Origin: Micromonospora sp. MH99
GTDB lineage: Bacteria > Actinomycetota > Actinomycetes > Mycobacteriales > Micromonosporaceae
Reading direction: 5' to 3'
NCBI RefSeq assembly: GCF_021442385.1
Contig: NZ_MUZA01000015.1
Span: 1 to 64,000 of the forward strand
DNA: 64,000 nt
Under the pieces are notes generated by a model, which was not told where the DNA came from, did not search any database, and worked only from the letters and a program-made list of their open reading frames with translations. The translations under genes were made by a program, and so were the position numbers. This document shows positions 33,902 through 41,271 of this stretch, piece by piece; the first letter of the stretch is position 1, and each line of letters starts with the position of its first letter.

Positions 33902-33954
33902 GCAGATCTTGGACAGTTTCCGTTCGCCTGTAACGGAAACTGTCCAAGATCTGC
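33902..33954. repeat. long intergenic palindrome B
   Basis: Perfect 23-bp arms (33902-33924 with 33932-33954, containing GATCTTGGACAGTTTCCGTT) and a 7-nt loop. It lies between the DUF397 gene and the hydrolase, both on the minus strand. It is distinctly less GC-rich than its surroundings and has no U tract. Its sequence is unrelated to palindromes A and C. Confidence 0.9.
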
Positions 33955-33976
33955 GGCGGTGAGCCCTCCGCGGGCG

Positions 33977-34159
33977 TCAGGCGCGGCGGGCGAGCTGGGT
34001 GACGAACGCCCGCCACGCCGTCGGCGCGAAGGCGAGCGCCGGACCGCTCGGGTCCTTGGAATCGCGTACGCCAATCACGCCGGGCAGGTTGTCGGCGACC
34101 TCGACGCAGTTGCCGCTGCTGCGACTGCTCTTGCGCCACTGCGCGCCGTTCAGCTCCAT
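33977..34159 (-). CDS. DUF397 domain protein
   Basis: A 60-aa protein consisting only of the DUF397 domain: WRKSSRSSGNCVEVAD at the start, VIGVRDSKDPSGPALAF in the middle and WRAFVTQLARR at the end. In actinobacteria DUF397 genes normally follow a helix-turn-helix regulator with a DUF5753 ligand domain, forming toxin-antitoxin-like or developmental regulator pairs (BldB/WhiJ-like systems). Here the full regulator is missing, and only a 40-residue C-terminal relic precedes it (34150-34272), overlapping the DUF397 start by 10 nt. Confidence 0.88.
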   Translation of the reverse strand: MELNGAQWRKSSRSSGNCVEVADNLPGVIGVRDSKDPSGPALAFAPTAWRAFVTQLARRA

Positions 34160-34272
34160 GTCTCCGCCACTTCCGTCATCAGATCGACCGACTGCCAGTG
34201 CGACAGCGCCTCGCCGCGCACGTTCTCCCATGCCGCCATCATGGCCGCGATGTCGTCGGGGTCGCTAGCCAC
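34150..34272 (-). pseudogene. C-terminal relic of a DUF5753/XRE-type regulator (40 codons)
   Basis: A frame from GTG 34272 to TGA 34150 encodes 40 residues ending WQSVDLMTEVAETWS. This matches the terminal helix usual for DUF5753-XRE regulators that precede DUF397 genes (ALSPxESxxLIxEVAE-type ending). Its stop overlaps the DUF397 ATG (ATGGAGCTGA), the usual junction in intact pairs. The helix-turn-helix and ligand domain are gone; 3 nt upstream ends an unrelated methyltransferase gene. It could instead be translated as a small peptide coupled to the methyltransferase. Confidence 0.6.
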
Positions 34273-34275
34273 TTG

Positions 34276-35112
34276 TCAGGGTCGCCAGATGGTGACGCCC
34301 ACGTCCTGGCGGCGCTCGGCGAAGAGGCCGTCTCGCGCCGCCGTCGTCAGAAGGTCGCGCAGGTCGGCCTCGAAGGCGGGGAGCCGGTCGCCGAACAGGT
34401 GCGGCGCCGAACTGGACAGCGAGAACACCGCCGAGGTCACCTCGTCCACCGACCGTTCCACGACCATCCCCTGCTCGACGGTCAGTCGGGTGGGGCCGGC
34501 GAAGCCCGCCGCCAGCATGATCTCCGCTTCGCCCCCGGGGGTGCCGGCGGGCAGTGCTCCCCGACCGGCCCGGCGGATCGGCCCCAGGTAACGCGCGACC
34601 AGCTCGTCGATCTGCGGCCAGGGCGGTCGCGGGTAGGGCAACCTGTCGTCGCCGTTCACGCCCTGGTGGGTGTTGGCGCTGACGTGGACCCAGGCCCCGT
34701 CGGGCGCGAGCATGTCGCGGACCCGCCGGGCCACCAGCGGCCGGTCCATCCAGTGGTACGACTGGGCGAACGTGGCCACCCGGAACGTACCCAGGTCGGC
34801 CGGCAACTCCTCGGCGCGCAGGTGCCGCCACTCGACGGTGATGACCCCGGCCTCGCTGGCCCACCGCTGCGCCTCGGTGAGCATGTCCCGGTCGGCGTCC
34901 ACCCCCACCGCCACCTCGAACAGGGGCGCCAGCAGCAACGTCAACGACCCCGGGCCACAACCGACGTCCAGGAGGTGGCCGGTGCCGTCCAGGTCGAGCG
35001 CGCTGCCGATGGTCTCAGCGAGTTCCCGCGGGTACGGCCACCGGCCCACGCTGTAGTGGCGGGCGCTGCCCGCGTACAACGTCTCGTCCCACTCCCACGC
35101 GGTCTCCGCCAT
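34276..35112 (-). CDS. class I SAM-dependent methyltransferase
   Basis: A 278-aa methyltransferase with motif I LLDVGCGPGSLTLLL (about residues 47-61), VGVDADRDMLTEA for the SAM ribose, and FAQSYHWMDRPLVARRV typical of the methyltransf_11/UbiE-like group with the QSYHWM phrase. Substrate unknown. Start ATG 35112. The stop lies 3 nt before the DUF5753 relic, so the methyltransferase appears to have replaced the 5' part of a regulator gene. It is downstream of tRNA-Ser(GGA) with a terminator in between. Confidence 0.87.
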   Translation of the reverse strand: MAETAWEWDETLYAGSARHYSVGRWPYPRELAETIGSALDLDGTGHLLDVGCGPGSLTLLLAPLFEVAVGVDADRDMLTEAQRWASEAGVITVEWRHLRAEELPADLGTFRVATFAQSYHWMDRPLVARRVRDMLAPDGAWVHVSANTHQGVNGDDRLPYPRPPWPQIDELVARYLGPIRRAGRGALPAGTPGGEAEIMLAAGFAGPTRLTVEQGMVVERSVDEVTSAVFSLSSSAPHLFGDRLPAFEADLRDLLTTAARDGLFAERRQDVGVTIWRP

Positions 35113-35135
35113 GGCGTCGATGACACCACAACAAA

Positions 35136-35172
35136 AACGCCCAGCCGACCTGTTATCGGTCTGCTGGGCGTT
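35136..35172 (-). terminator. terminator of tRNA-Ser(GGA)
   Basis: 15-bp stem with one mismatch (35136-35150 with 35158-35172) and, on the minus strand, a T-rich tail (TTTTTGTTGT). It follows the minus-strand tRNA-Ser(GGA). Confidence 0.85.
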
Positions 35173-35189
35173 GCTGCTGCTCAGGCGAG

Positions 35190-35274
35190 CGGAGGATACG
35201 AGATTCGAACTCGTGAGGGTGTAAACCCAACACGCTTTCCAAGCGTGCGCCCTAGGCCTCTAGGCGAATCCTCC
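35190..35274 (-). tRNA. tRNA-Ser (anticodon GGA)
   Basis: An 85-nt class II tRNA on the minus strand. The acceptor stem pairs GGAGGAT with ATCCTCC, discriminator G, anticodon loop TTGGAAA (GGA, reading TCC/TCT), a long variable arm, and T arm ACGAG-TTCGAAT-CTCGT. CCA is not encoded. It is divergent from the SRP RNA gene. Confidence 0.95.
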
Positions 35275-35351
35275 GCGAGCCAGGATACAGGCCCCCGTCG
35301 GTCGGGCCACCCCACCACCCCCTGAAGATCGACGAGCCGTCGGGTAGGGTT

Positions 35352-35448
35352 GGGCTCACCTCCCGTGCGGCGGTATCTCGTGAACCTCCCCAGGGCCGGA
35401 AGGCAGCAAGGATAAGCGAGCTCTGCCGGGTGCACGGGAGGCCTTTTT
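35352..35448 (+). ncRNA. ffs: signal recognition particle RNA (small bacterial type)
   Basis: The conserved domain IV loop is present: GTGAACCTCCCCAGGGCC, then GGAAGGCAGCAAGGATAAGC and TCTGCCGGGTG. Outer arms CCTCCCGTGC (35359-35368) and GCACGGGAGG (35432-35441) pair, and a TTTTT run at 35444 ends transcription. A TAGGGT at 35344-35349 is a possible -10. The place directly upstream of dnaX is conserved in actinobacteria. Confidence 0.95.
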
Positions 35449-35635
35449 GTCTCCGGGGCCTTGATCCACTCCAGGTCGCCGATGTGGGGCTGTTCTGGGC
35501 CGTGGATACCGCCACGTCGCCGAGATGGAGTCGATCAAGCGCGGCAACCCGGGGTAACCCAAGCTGCCCGGCGGGGTGGGTGGTCACCCGCGCCCGACCG
35601 GCGCAGAATGGCTCGGTCGAGAGGAGGCGGGACGA

Positions 35636-38632
35636 GTGACGCTGGCGCTCTACCGCAAGTACCGGCCACGTACCTTCGCCGAGGTCATCGGGCAGGAACA
35701 CGTCACCGAGCCGTTGTCGCAGGCGCTGCGCAGCGGCCGGCTCAACCACGCCTACCTCTTCTCCGGCCCCCGTGGCTGCGGCAAGACCTCCAGCGCCCGG
35801 ATCCTCGCGCGCTCGCTCAACTGTGAGCAGGGCCCCACTCCCGAGCCGTGCGGCAAGTGTGAGTCGTGCCGCTCACTGGCCATCGACGGCGCCGGCTCCA
35901 TCGACGTGATCGAGATCGACGCGGCCAGCCACGGTGGTGTCGACGATGCCCGTGAGCTGCGCGAGCGCGCGTTCTTCGCGCCAGCCAGCAGCCGCTTCAA
36001 GATCTACGTGATCGACGAGGCGCACATGGTCTCGACCCAGGGCTTCAACGCCCTGCTCAAGCTCGTCGAGGAGCCCCCGGAGTACGTCAAGTTCATCTTC
36101 GCCACCACCGAGCCGGAGAAGGTCCTCGGCACGATCCGGTCGCGGACCCACCACTACCCGTTCCGGCTGATCCCGCCGAAGATCCTCCGCCCGTACCTGG
36201 AGCAGCTCACCCAGGCCGAGGGCGTCGCCGTCGAACCGGCGGTCTTCCCGCTTGTGGTTCGCGCCGGTGGGGGCAGCGCCCGGGACAGCCTCTCCGTGCT
36301 CGACCAGCTCATCGCCGGCGCCGGTCCCGAGGGCGTCAGCTACGCCCGTGCCGCCGCGCTGCTCGGGGTCACCGACGCCGCGCTGATCGACGAGATGTGC
36401 GACGCGCTGGCCGCCGGTGACGGCGCCGCCGCGTACGCCACCGTCGACCGGGTCGCCGAGGCCGGGCACGACCCGCGCCGGTTCGCCTCCGACCTGCTGG
36501 AACGGCTGCGCGACCTCATCGTGCTCCAGCAGGTGCCGGACGCCGCCGCGAAGGGCCTCATCGACGGCCCCGCCGACCAGATCGAGCGGATGGCCGCCCA
36601 GGCGTCCCAGCTCGGCCCGGCCACGCTCTCCCGCTGCGCCGACATCGTGCACGACGGCCTGGTGGAGATGCGCGGCACCACCGCGCCCCGCCTGCTGCTG
36701 GAGCTGATCTGCGCCAGGATGCTGCTGCCCGGCGTGGACGACTCCGCAGGCGGCCTCCTCCAGCGCCTCGAACGGATGGAACGCCGGCTCACCCTGGGCG
36801 GCACCGACGCGCCGTCGGCCACCGCCGGCTCCGCGTCAGCAGCCCCCCAAGGAGTACGCCCACAGCACGCCCCTCCGATCCCGGCTGCCGCCACCCCGGC
36901 GCCCGTGAACGCCCCGACCTCCGCACCGCCGTGGGACGTCGACCCGACCGCGTCCCCGACCCCTGGCGCTCGGGCCGCCGACGCCGCCGGCTCGGGCGTG
37001 GTGGGTTCGGGTGCCGCCGGCTCGGGCGCTCGCGTTTCCGGCGCACCGGCCTCGTACGCGCCCTCGGGCGCCGACTCACCGATTCCGGCCTCACCCGGTG
37101 CGTCGACCTCCGCTGACCCGGCCACCGCACCCGTCTCGCCCGCCGGACCGGGCACGCCCCCGCGTCGCGTGGTGCCGCCGTCGGCCGTGCTGCCCGACCC
37201 GGCGACACCCGTGCCGCCTCGCCCCGGTGCGCCGGCCGCCGCACTGGACGCGGTGGCCGTCCGCCGGGTCTGGCCCGACGTGGTCGGCAAGGTCAACCGG
37301 ACCAACAAGCGGATCGCCGCCCTCATGCGCGACGCGGTGGTGCGGGAACTCGACGGCGACATGCTGGTGCTGACGGTGAAGTCCACAGTGCTGGCCAAGA
37401 TGATGGCCGACCACGCGGCGGTGCTCACCGACGCGCTCTACGAGGAGCTGGGCGGACGCTGGCAGATCCGCTGCGAGGTGGCCGGCGAGCGGGGTGGCGT
37501 GGCGCTGTCCGGCCCGCCGCGCTCCCAGCCGGCCGCGCCACTCCGCCCGACCGCTACCACGCAGCCAACCGCGCCGACCCCGGCCGCGCCGTCCGCTGCC
37601 CCGCAGTCCTCCGCGCCGACCTCGAACGCGCCGACCGCTGCCCCGCAGCCGACCGCGCCGACCCCGGCCGCGCCGACCGCTGCCCCGCAGTCGACTGCCT
37701 CGACCTCGACCGCGCCGATGGCTGCCCCGCAGTCGACTGCGCCGACGCCGACCGCTGCCCCGCAGTCGACTGCGTCGGCCCCGACCGTGCCGACCACTGC
37801 CGCGCAGCAGTCCATGCCGACCCCGGGCACGCCGGCCCCGACCCCGGCCGCGCCGGCTGCCGCCGCGCCGACTGCTCCGGCGGATGTCCGATCTGCCCCC
37901 ACGAACACGTCTCCGGCCTCGGTGAACACGGCCGCCCCGGCTGGCGCGACGAACACCCCGGCGGCTGCTGACGACGAGGACGACTGGCCGGAGGCTGCGC
38001 GCCCCGGTGGCAGTGCTCCCGCCGCCCCGGCGACCGATGACGAGGACTGGCCGGAGGCCGCCCGACCGGGCGGCACCGCGGTGGACGACAGCGACTCCGC
38101 CTCGGGCGGCGCATCCGCACCCGCGTCGACAAGCGTGAACGGTGCCGACGCGGCCCACACCAGATCGAACGGCGCCGCGAACGGTTTCGGCCCGGGGGTG
38201 AACGGGGGTGGCCCCGGCGGCTCCGGCTCGGTGACCGGTAAGCCGGACGCCCGGGCGGGCAACCCGACGCCGGGGGCCCGGCAGCCGGCGTCAGCCGGTG
38301 GCGCACCGGTGAGCAGCGCCATCGCCGCCGCACGAGCGGCGGCGGCGGGGCGCGGTACGCGTACCGCATCGGCGGCCCGGCCCGTCGCGGACGCCGAATG
38401 GGCCGGCGAACCGCCTTACGACCCGGACTTCGACGGCCCGCAGCGCGGTAGGCGCCCGGGTGGCGGGGCGTCGGCGGCGGTACCGACCTATGAGGGGTTC
38501 GACCCGGGCGACGAACCGTTGGACGAGGTCATCGACGAGAAGACGGCCCGGGAGTCCAGCGAGGAACAGGCGGTACGGCTGCTCCGGGAGACCTTCGGCG
38601 CCGAGAAGATCGACGAGGTGGACGCCCGCTGA
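35636..38632 (+). CDS. dnaX: DNA polymerase III subunits gamma and tau
   Basis: A 998-aa clamp-loader ATPase. Residues 1-370 carry the AAA+ core: LYRKYRPRTFAEVIGQEHV, Walker A GPRGCGKTSS, a four-cysteine zinc module (CEQG...CGKCESCRS), VIDEAHM and SARDSLSVLDQL. The sensor SRC motif reads SRT here. A domain III/IV region reaches about residue 630. Between about 400 and 530 and again 620-820 lie Ala/Pro/Thr linkers with tandem repeats; a short conserved C-terminus ends EKIDEVDAR. Length far exceeds E. coli tau (643 aa). No A-rich slippery run is present, so a gamma form by frameshift is not supported. GTG 35636 follows GAGGAGGCGG. It directly precedes ybaB and recR in function and order. Confidence 0.95.
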   Translation: MTLALYRKYRPRTFAEVIGQEHVTEPLSQALRSGRLNHAYLFSGPRGCGKTSSARILARSLNCEQGPTPEPCGKCESCRSLAIDGAGSIDVIEIDAASHGGVDDARELRERAFFAPASSRFKIYVIDEAHMVSTQGFNALLKLVEEPPEYVKFIFATTEPEKVLGTIRSRTHHYPFRLIPPKILRPYLEQLTQAEGVAVEPAVFPLVVRAGGGSARDSLSVLDQLIAGAGPEGVSYARAAALLGVTDAALIDEMCDALAAGDGAAAYATVDRVAEAGHDPRRFASDLLERLRDLIVLQQVPDAAAKGLIDGPADQIERMAAQASQLGPATLSRCADIVHDGLVEMRGTTAPRLLLELICARMLLPGVDDSAGGLLQRLERMERRLTLGGTDAPSATAGSASAAPQGVRPQHAPPIPAAATPAPVNAPTSAPPWDVDPTASPTPGARAADAAGSGVVGSGAAGSGARVSGAPASYAPSGADSPIPASPGASTSADPATAPVSPAGPGTPPRRVVPPSAVLPDPATPVPPRPGAPAAALDAVAVRRVWPDVVGKVNRTNKRIAALMRDAVVRELDGDMLVLTVKSTVLAKMMADHAAVLTDALYEELGGRWQIRCEVAGERGGVALSGPPRSQPAAPLRPTATTQPTAPTPAAPSAAPQSSAPTSNAPTAAPQPTAPTPAAPTAAPQSTASTSTAPMAAPQSTAPTPTAAPQSTASAPTVPTTAAQQSMPTPGTPAPTPAAPAAAAPTAPADVRSAPTNTSPASVNTAAPAGATNTPAAADDEDDWPEAARPGGSAPAAPATDDEDWPEAARPGGTAVDDSDSASGGASAPASTSVNGADAAHTRSNGAANGFGPGVNGGGPGGSGSVTGKPDARAGNPTPGARQPASAGGAPVSSAIAAARAAAAGRGTRTASAARPVADAEWAGEPPYDPDFDGPQRGRRPGGGASAAVPTYEGFDPGDEPLDEVIDEKTARESSEEQAVRLLRETFGAEKIDEVDAR
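37560..37815 (+). repeat. degenerate tandem repeats in the dnaX linker
   Basis: Units of roughly 30-48 bp built on GACCGCTGCCCCGCAG and TCGACTGC recur about seven times and encode APTAAPQ(S/P)TA-type peptides. All keep frame. The surrounding linker (37000-37200 and 37815-38330) is also low-complexity but less regular. Confidence 0.8.
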
Positions 38633-38647
38633 CACCCGGCCCGTCGA

Positions 38648-39328
38648 TCATGAAGCGATGTGGCTCGCGGGTTCCTGGGCGACGTTAACGGGTGGGGTTT
38701 CGGCGAGCAGGGCACCCAGGCAGCAGGCCCACACGGGAAAGGGCAGCACCGCCACGCGTTCCATGCCGCCCACGCCGATCCCGAGGCCCTGCTGGGCGAA
38801 GAACAGCACAGTCCCCGCCAGCGCGGTCAGCCCGGCGGCAAGGGTGAGCGCTCGCCACCGGCCGAGCATCGTGGTGTGCGGGGCGAAGCCGGCGAGGAGC
38901 AGCCCGATGTTGCCCAGGCCCATGATCAGGAACGCGCCGAGGACGTGCCGGTTCTCGTCGACGTCCGCCGGATAGAGGGCCACCAGGGCGTACCCACCGG
39001 CAGACAGCAGCAGCAGCGTCTGCGCCGAGCGCACCACCGCGCCGCGACCGAGTAACCGCCAGGTCAGCAGGAGCCCGGCGGCGAGCAGCACGGCGGTGGC
39101 CAGGATCGCGGCATTCATCAACGGGTGCCAGGGGGAGCAGACGTACCGGGGCCGGGTGGTGTCCCAGCTGCCGCAGTGGACGTTGCCGAGGTCGCTGATG
39201 TTGTGGCTGGCCCAGCTGTAGGCCGGCTCGCGCCAACGCAGGCCGGTGACCAGGCTGGCGACGAGGAAGACAGGTGCGGCGACCACCCAGCACAGTGCGC
39301 CGACCCGGCCCGTGGGGTTGAGGTTCAT
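38648..39328 (-). CDS. DUF998 membrane protein
   Basis: A 226-aa protein with seven predicted helices and the DUF998 pattern: [17 protein letters not shown] in helix 1, [13 protein letters not shown] in the first loop, [12 protein letters not shown] leading to helix 2, and [15 protein letters not shown] between helices. Family members are widespread and mostly uncharacterised. It is convergent with dnaX, 16 nt apart, and is an insertion in the otherwise conserved dnaX-ybaB-recR order. The start is ATG 39328. Confidence 0.85.
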   Translation of the reverse strand: MNLNPTGRVGALCWVVAAPVFLVASLVTGLRWREPAYSWASHNISDLGNVHCGSWDTTRPRYVCSPWHPLMNAAILATAVLLAAGLLLTWRLLGRGAVVRSAQTLLLLSAGGYALVALYPADVDENRHVLGAFLIMGLGNIGLLLAGFAPHTTMLGRWRALTLAAGLTALAGTVLFFAQQGLGIGVGGMERVAVLPFPVWACCLGALLAETPPVNVAQEPASHIAS

Positions 39329-39541
39329 GCTGTCGAGCAGACCAGCGCGGGGGGTGCCGACGCACTACCCGCAGATGGCCGGTTCCCGGTGGTGCCAGCC
39401 ATACCTCGCGGGTCGTCCGAGCGGGCGGCGGTAAAGCGCCGGCACGGCCCGGCGTGGGCGGACGCACCGGGCGGGGCGGGGTCGGTCCCAGCGGTTAGGC
39501 TGGTCGGCGGCCGAGCAGACGAGTGCGAGAAGGAGCCATCC

Positions 39542-39874
39542 GTGCGCCCAGGTGGACAGCCGAACATGCAGCAGATGCTGAAGCAGGCGCAGAAGATGCA
39601 GCAGCAGATCGCCGCCGCCCAGGCCGAGCTGGCCGAGGCCGAGCTGACCGGCACGGCCGGCGGAGGGCTGGTCACCGCTACCGTCTCCGGCTCCGGTGAC
39701 CTGAAGTCCATCAAGATCGACCCGAAGGCCGTCGACCCGGACGACGTGGAGACGCTTGAGGACCTGGTGGTCGCGGCCGTGCACAACGCCGCCGAGGCCG
39801 CGCGCGAGTTGACCGAGCGCAAGATGGGTCCGGTCGCCGGCGGCATGGGCGGCCTCGGCCTGCCCGGTTTCTGA
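39542..39874 (+). CDS. ybaB: YbaB/EbfC family nucleoid-associated protein
   Basis: A 110-aa DNA-binding protein of the YbaB/EbfC family. An N-terminal coiled helix ([20 protein letters not shown]) is followed by the beta-hairpin core [20 protein letters not shown] and a second helix [20 protein letters not shown]. It dimerises and coats DNA. GTG 39542 has AAGGAG upstream. The gene sits 8 nt before recR, a pairing conserved across bacteria. Confidence 0.92.
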   Translation: MRPGGQPNMQQMLKQAQKMQQQIAAAQAELAEAELTGTAGGGLVTATVSGSGDLKSIKIDPKAVDPDDVETLEDLVVAAVHNAAEAARELTERKMGPVAGGMGGLGLPGF

Positions 39875-39882
39875 GCCGGCAG

Positions 39883-40476
39883 ATGTACGAAGGCGCCATC
39901 CAGGATCTGATCGACGAGCTGGGACGACTGCCGGGCGTGGGCCCGAAGAGCGCCCAGCGGATCGCGTTCCACGTCCTGTCGGCCGACCCGGCCGACGTCA
40001 ACCGGCTGGCCGGCGCGCTGCGCAAGGTCAAGGAGCTGGTGCGCTTCTGCACGACCTGTTACAACGTGGCCGAGTCCGAGCAGTGCCGGATCTGCCGCGA
40101 TCAGCGCCGCACTGACGAGGTGCTGTGCGTGGTGGAGGAGCCCAAGGACGTGGTGGCCATCGAGCGGACCGGTGAGTTTCGCGGTCGCTACCACGTGCTC
40201 GGCGGTGCGATCAATCCGCTGGAGGGGATCGGCCCGGACAATCTGCGCATCCGGGAGCTGATGACCCGGCTGAGCGGCGGGGCGGTCCGGGAGTTGATCC
40301 TGGCCACCGACCCGAACACGGAGGGCGAGGCGACCGCCACCTATCTGGCGCTGATGGTGAAGCCGATGGGGATCGCGGTGACCCGGCTGGCCAGTGGGCT
40401 GCCCGTCGGCGGCGATCTGGAGTACGCCGACGAGATCACCCTGGGCCGGGCCTTCGAGGGGCGCCGAGCCGTCTGA
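39883..40476 (+). CDS. recR: recombination mediator protein RecR
   Basis: A 197-aa RecR, part of the RecFOR pathway that loads RecA on gapped DNA. It has the N-terminal HhH ([18 protein letters not shown]), the zinc finger ([16 protein letters not shown], four cysteines), the Toprim domain ([15 protein letters not shown] and [14 protein letters not shown]), and the C-terminal [18 protein letters not shown]. Length is normal. Starts at ATG 39883 in the ybaB-recR operon. Confidence 0.96.
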   Translation: MYEGAIQDLIDELGRLPGVGPKSAQRIAFHVLSADPADVNRLAGALRKVKELVRFCTTCYNVAESEQCRICRDQRRTDEVLCVVEEPKDVVAIERTGEFRGRYHVLGGAINPLEGIGPDNLRIRELMTRLSGGAVRELILATDPNTEGEATATYLALMVKPMGIAVTRLASGLPVGGDLEYADEITLGRAFEGRRAV

Positions 40477-40580
40477 CGCCGTACGCCGTCGGGGTGGTCG
40501 GCGGCCGGTACAACTGAGGTGACTCCGGTGGGTCCGTGCGACGAGCGCGGGCCCACCGGCGTACCTCAGGGAGGTGGCAA

Positions 40581-41042
40581 GTGGCGAGGCAGCGGCCGGC
40601 CCGGCAGTCCTGGGCCCCGGCGGTGCTGGTGGCCGTGGTGGCGCTTGCCTTCGCCGGCGTCCTCGGGGCGATCGAGGTGGGAAGCCGACGAATGGCCGCG
40701 GACACCCGTGCCGGGGAAGCCGAGGCCGAAGCCGCGGTGACCCGGAACGCCCAGGCGTACGGCGCGGCGGTGGTCGCCACCGGTGATCCGGCGCCGACCG
40801 ACGAACGGTTGGCGGCGGTCGCGGAGGGCACCCAGGTCGAGGTGCAGGAGGTCCGCCGGGCACCTGACCCCCTGGTGGTGACCGTGTACGGTTCCGCCCC
40901 TTTCGGCGTGGTGTTCGGAGTGAGTCACGTGAACGCCTGCCACCGCGTGACCTTCCACGACCTGGGCACGGCCACGGCGGGTTCGGCCGTCGAGCGGTTG
41001 GCCGACTGCCCACCGCCGGTGGCCTGGCCGTCGCCCTCCTGA
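40581..41042 (+). CDS. membrane-anchored protein of unknown function (153 aa)
   Basis: A 153-aa protein with a basic start, one membrane helix (about residues 9-31, WAPAVLVAVVALAFAGVLG), then an outer domain with a helical alanine/glutamate part and a strand-rich part (PLVVTVYGSAPFGVVFGV). Two cysteines (NACHR and LADCPP) may form a disulfide. GTG 40581 has GGGAGGTGG upstream. No family is recognised. It lies 104 nt after recR on the same strand and may be transcribed with it. Confidence 0.72.
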   Translation: MARQRPARQSWAPAVLVAVVALAFAGVLGAIEVGSRRMAADTRAGEAEAEAAVTRNAQAYGAAVVATGDPAPTDERLAAVAEGTQVEVQEVRRAPDPLVVTVYGSAPFGVVFGVSHVNACHRVTFHDLGTATAGSAVERLADCPPPVAWPSPS

Positions 41043-41246
41043 CGCACCCCGGGGTCGTCGACGACAGGCGTCGACGGCTGGCGTCGTGGCGTCGGATTCA
41101 TGTGTCGCTCGATGTATTCCCCGTGCCGTCGACTGTCAGACGTCCGCACAAGGTGTCGGCTTGGTAGCGATTGCCTGACGGCCGTTCCGCTTCCGGTGTT
41201 ACATGTCATAGCCTCCCGCACACGGACCGAGCCACAGCTCGGCGTG

Positions 41247-41260
41247 GTCATGCGCATGAC
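41247..41260. promoter_or_regulatory. perfect 14-bp palindrome in front of the oligopeptide transporter operon
   Basis: GTCATGCGCATGAC is a perfect palindrome ending 11 nt before the ATG of the substrate-binding protein gene, immediately before its AGAGGTGAG binding site. A 6-bp inverted repeat, CCGAGC-CACA-GCTCGG, sits just upstream at 41227-41242. Both are candidate operators or RNA structures controlling the operon. Confidence 0.5.
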
Positions 41261-41271
41261 AGAGGTGAGAG

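Noticed and set aside
35636..38632. programmed frameshift in dnaX for a gamma product
   Set aside because: No A-rich slippery heptamer and no fitting downstream structure was seen.
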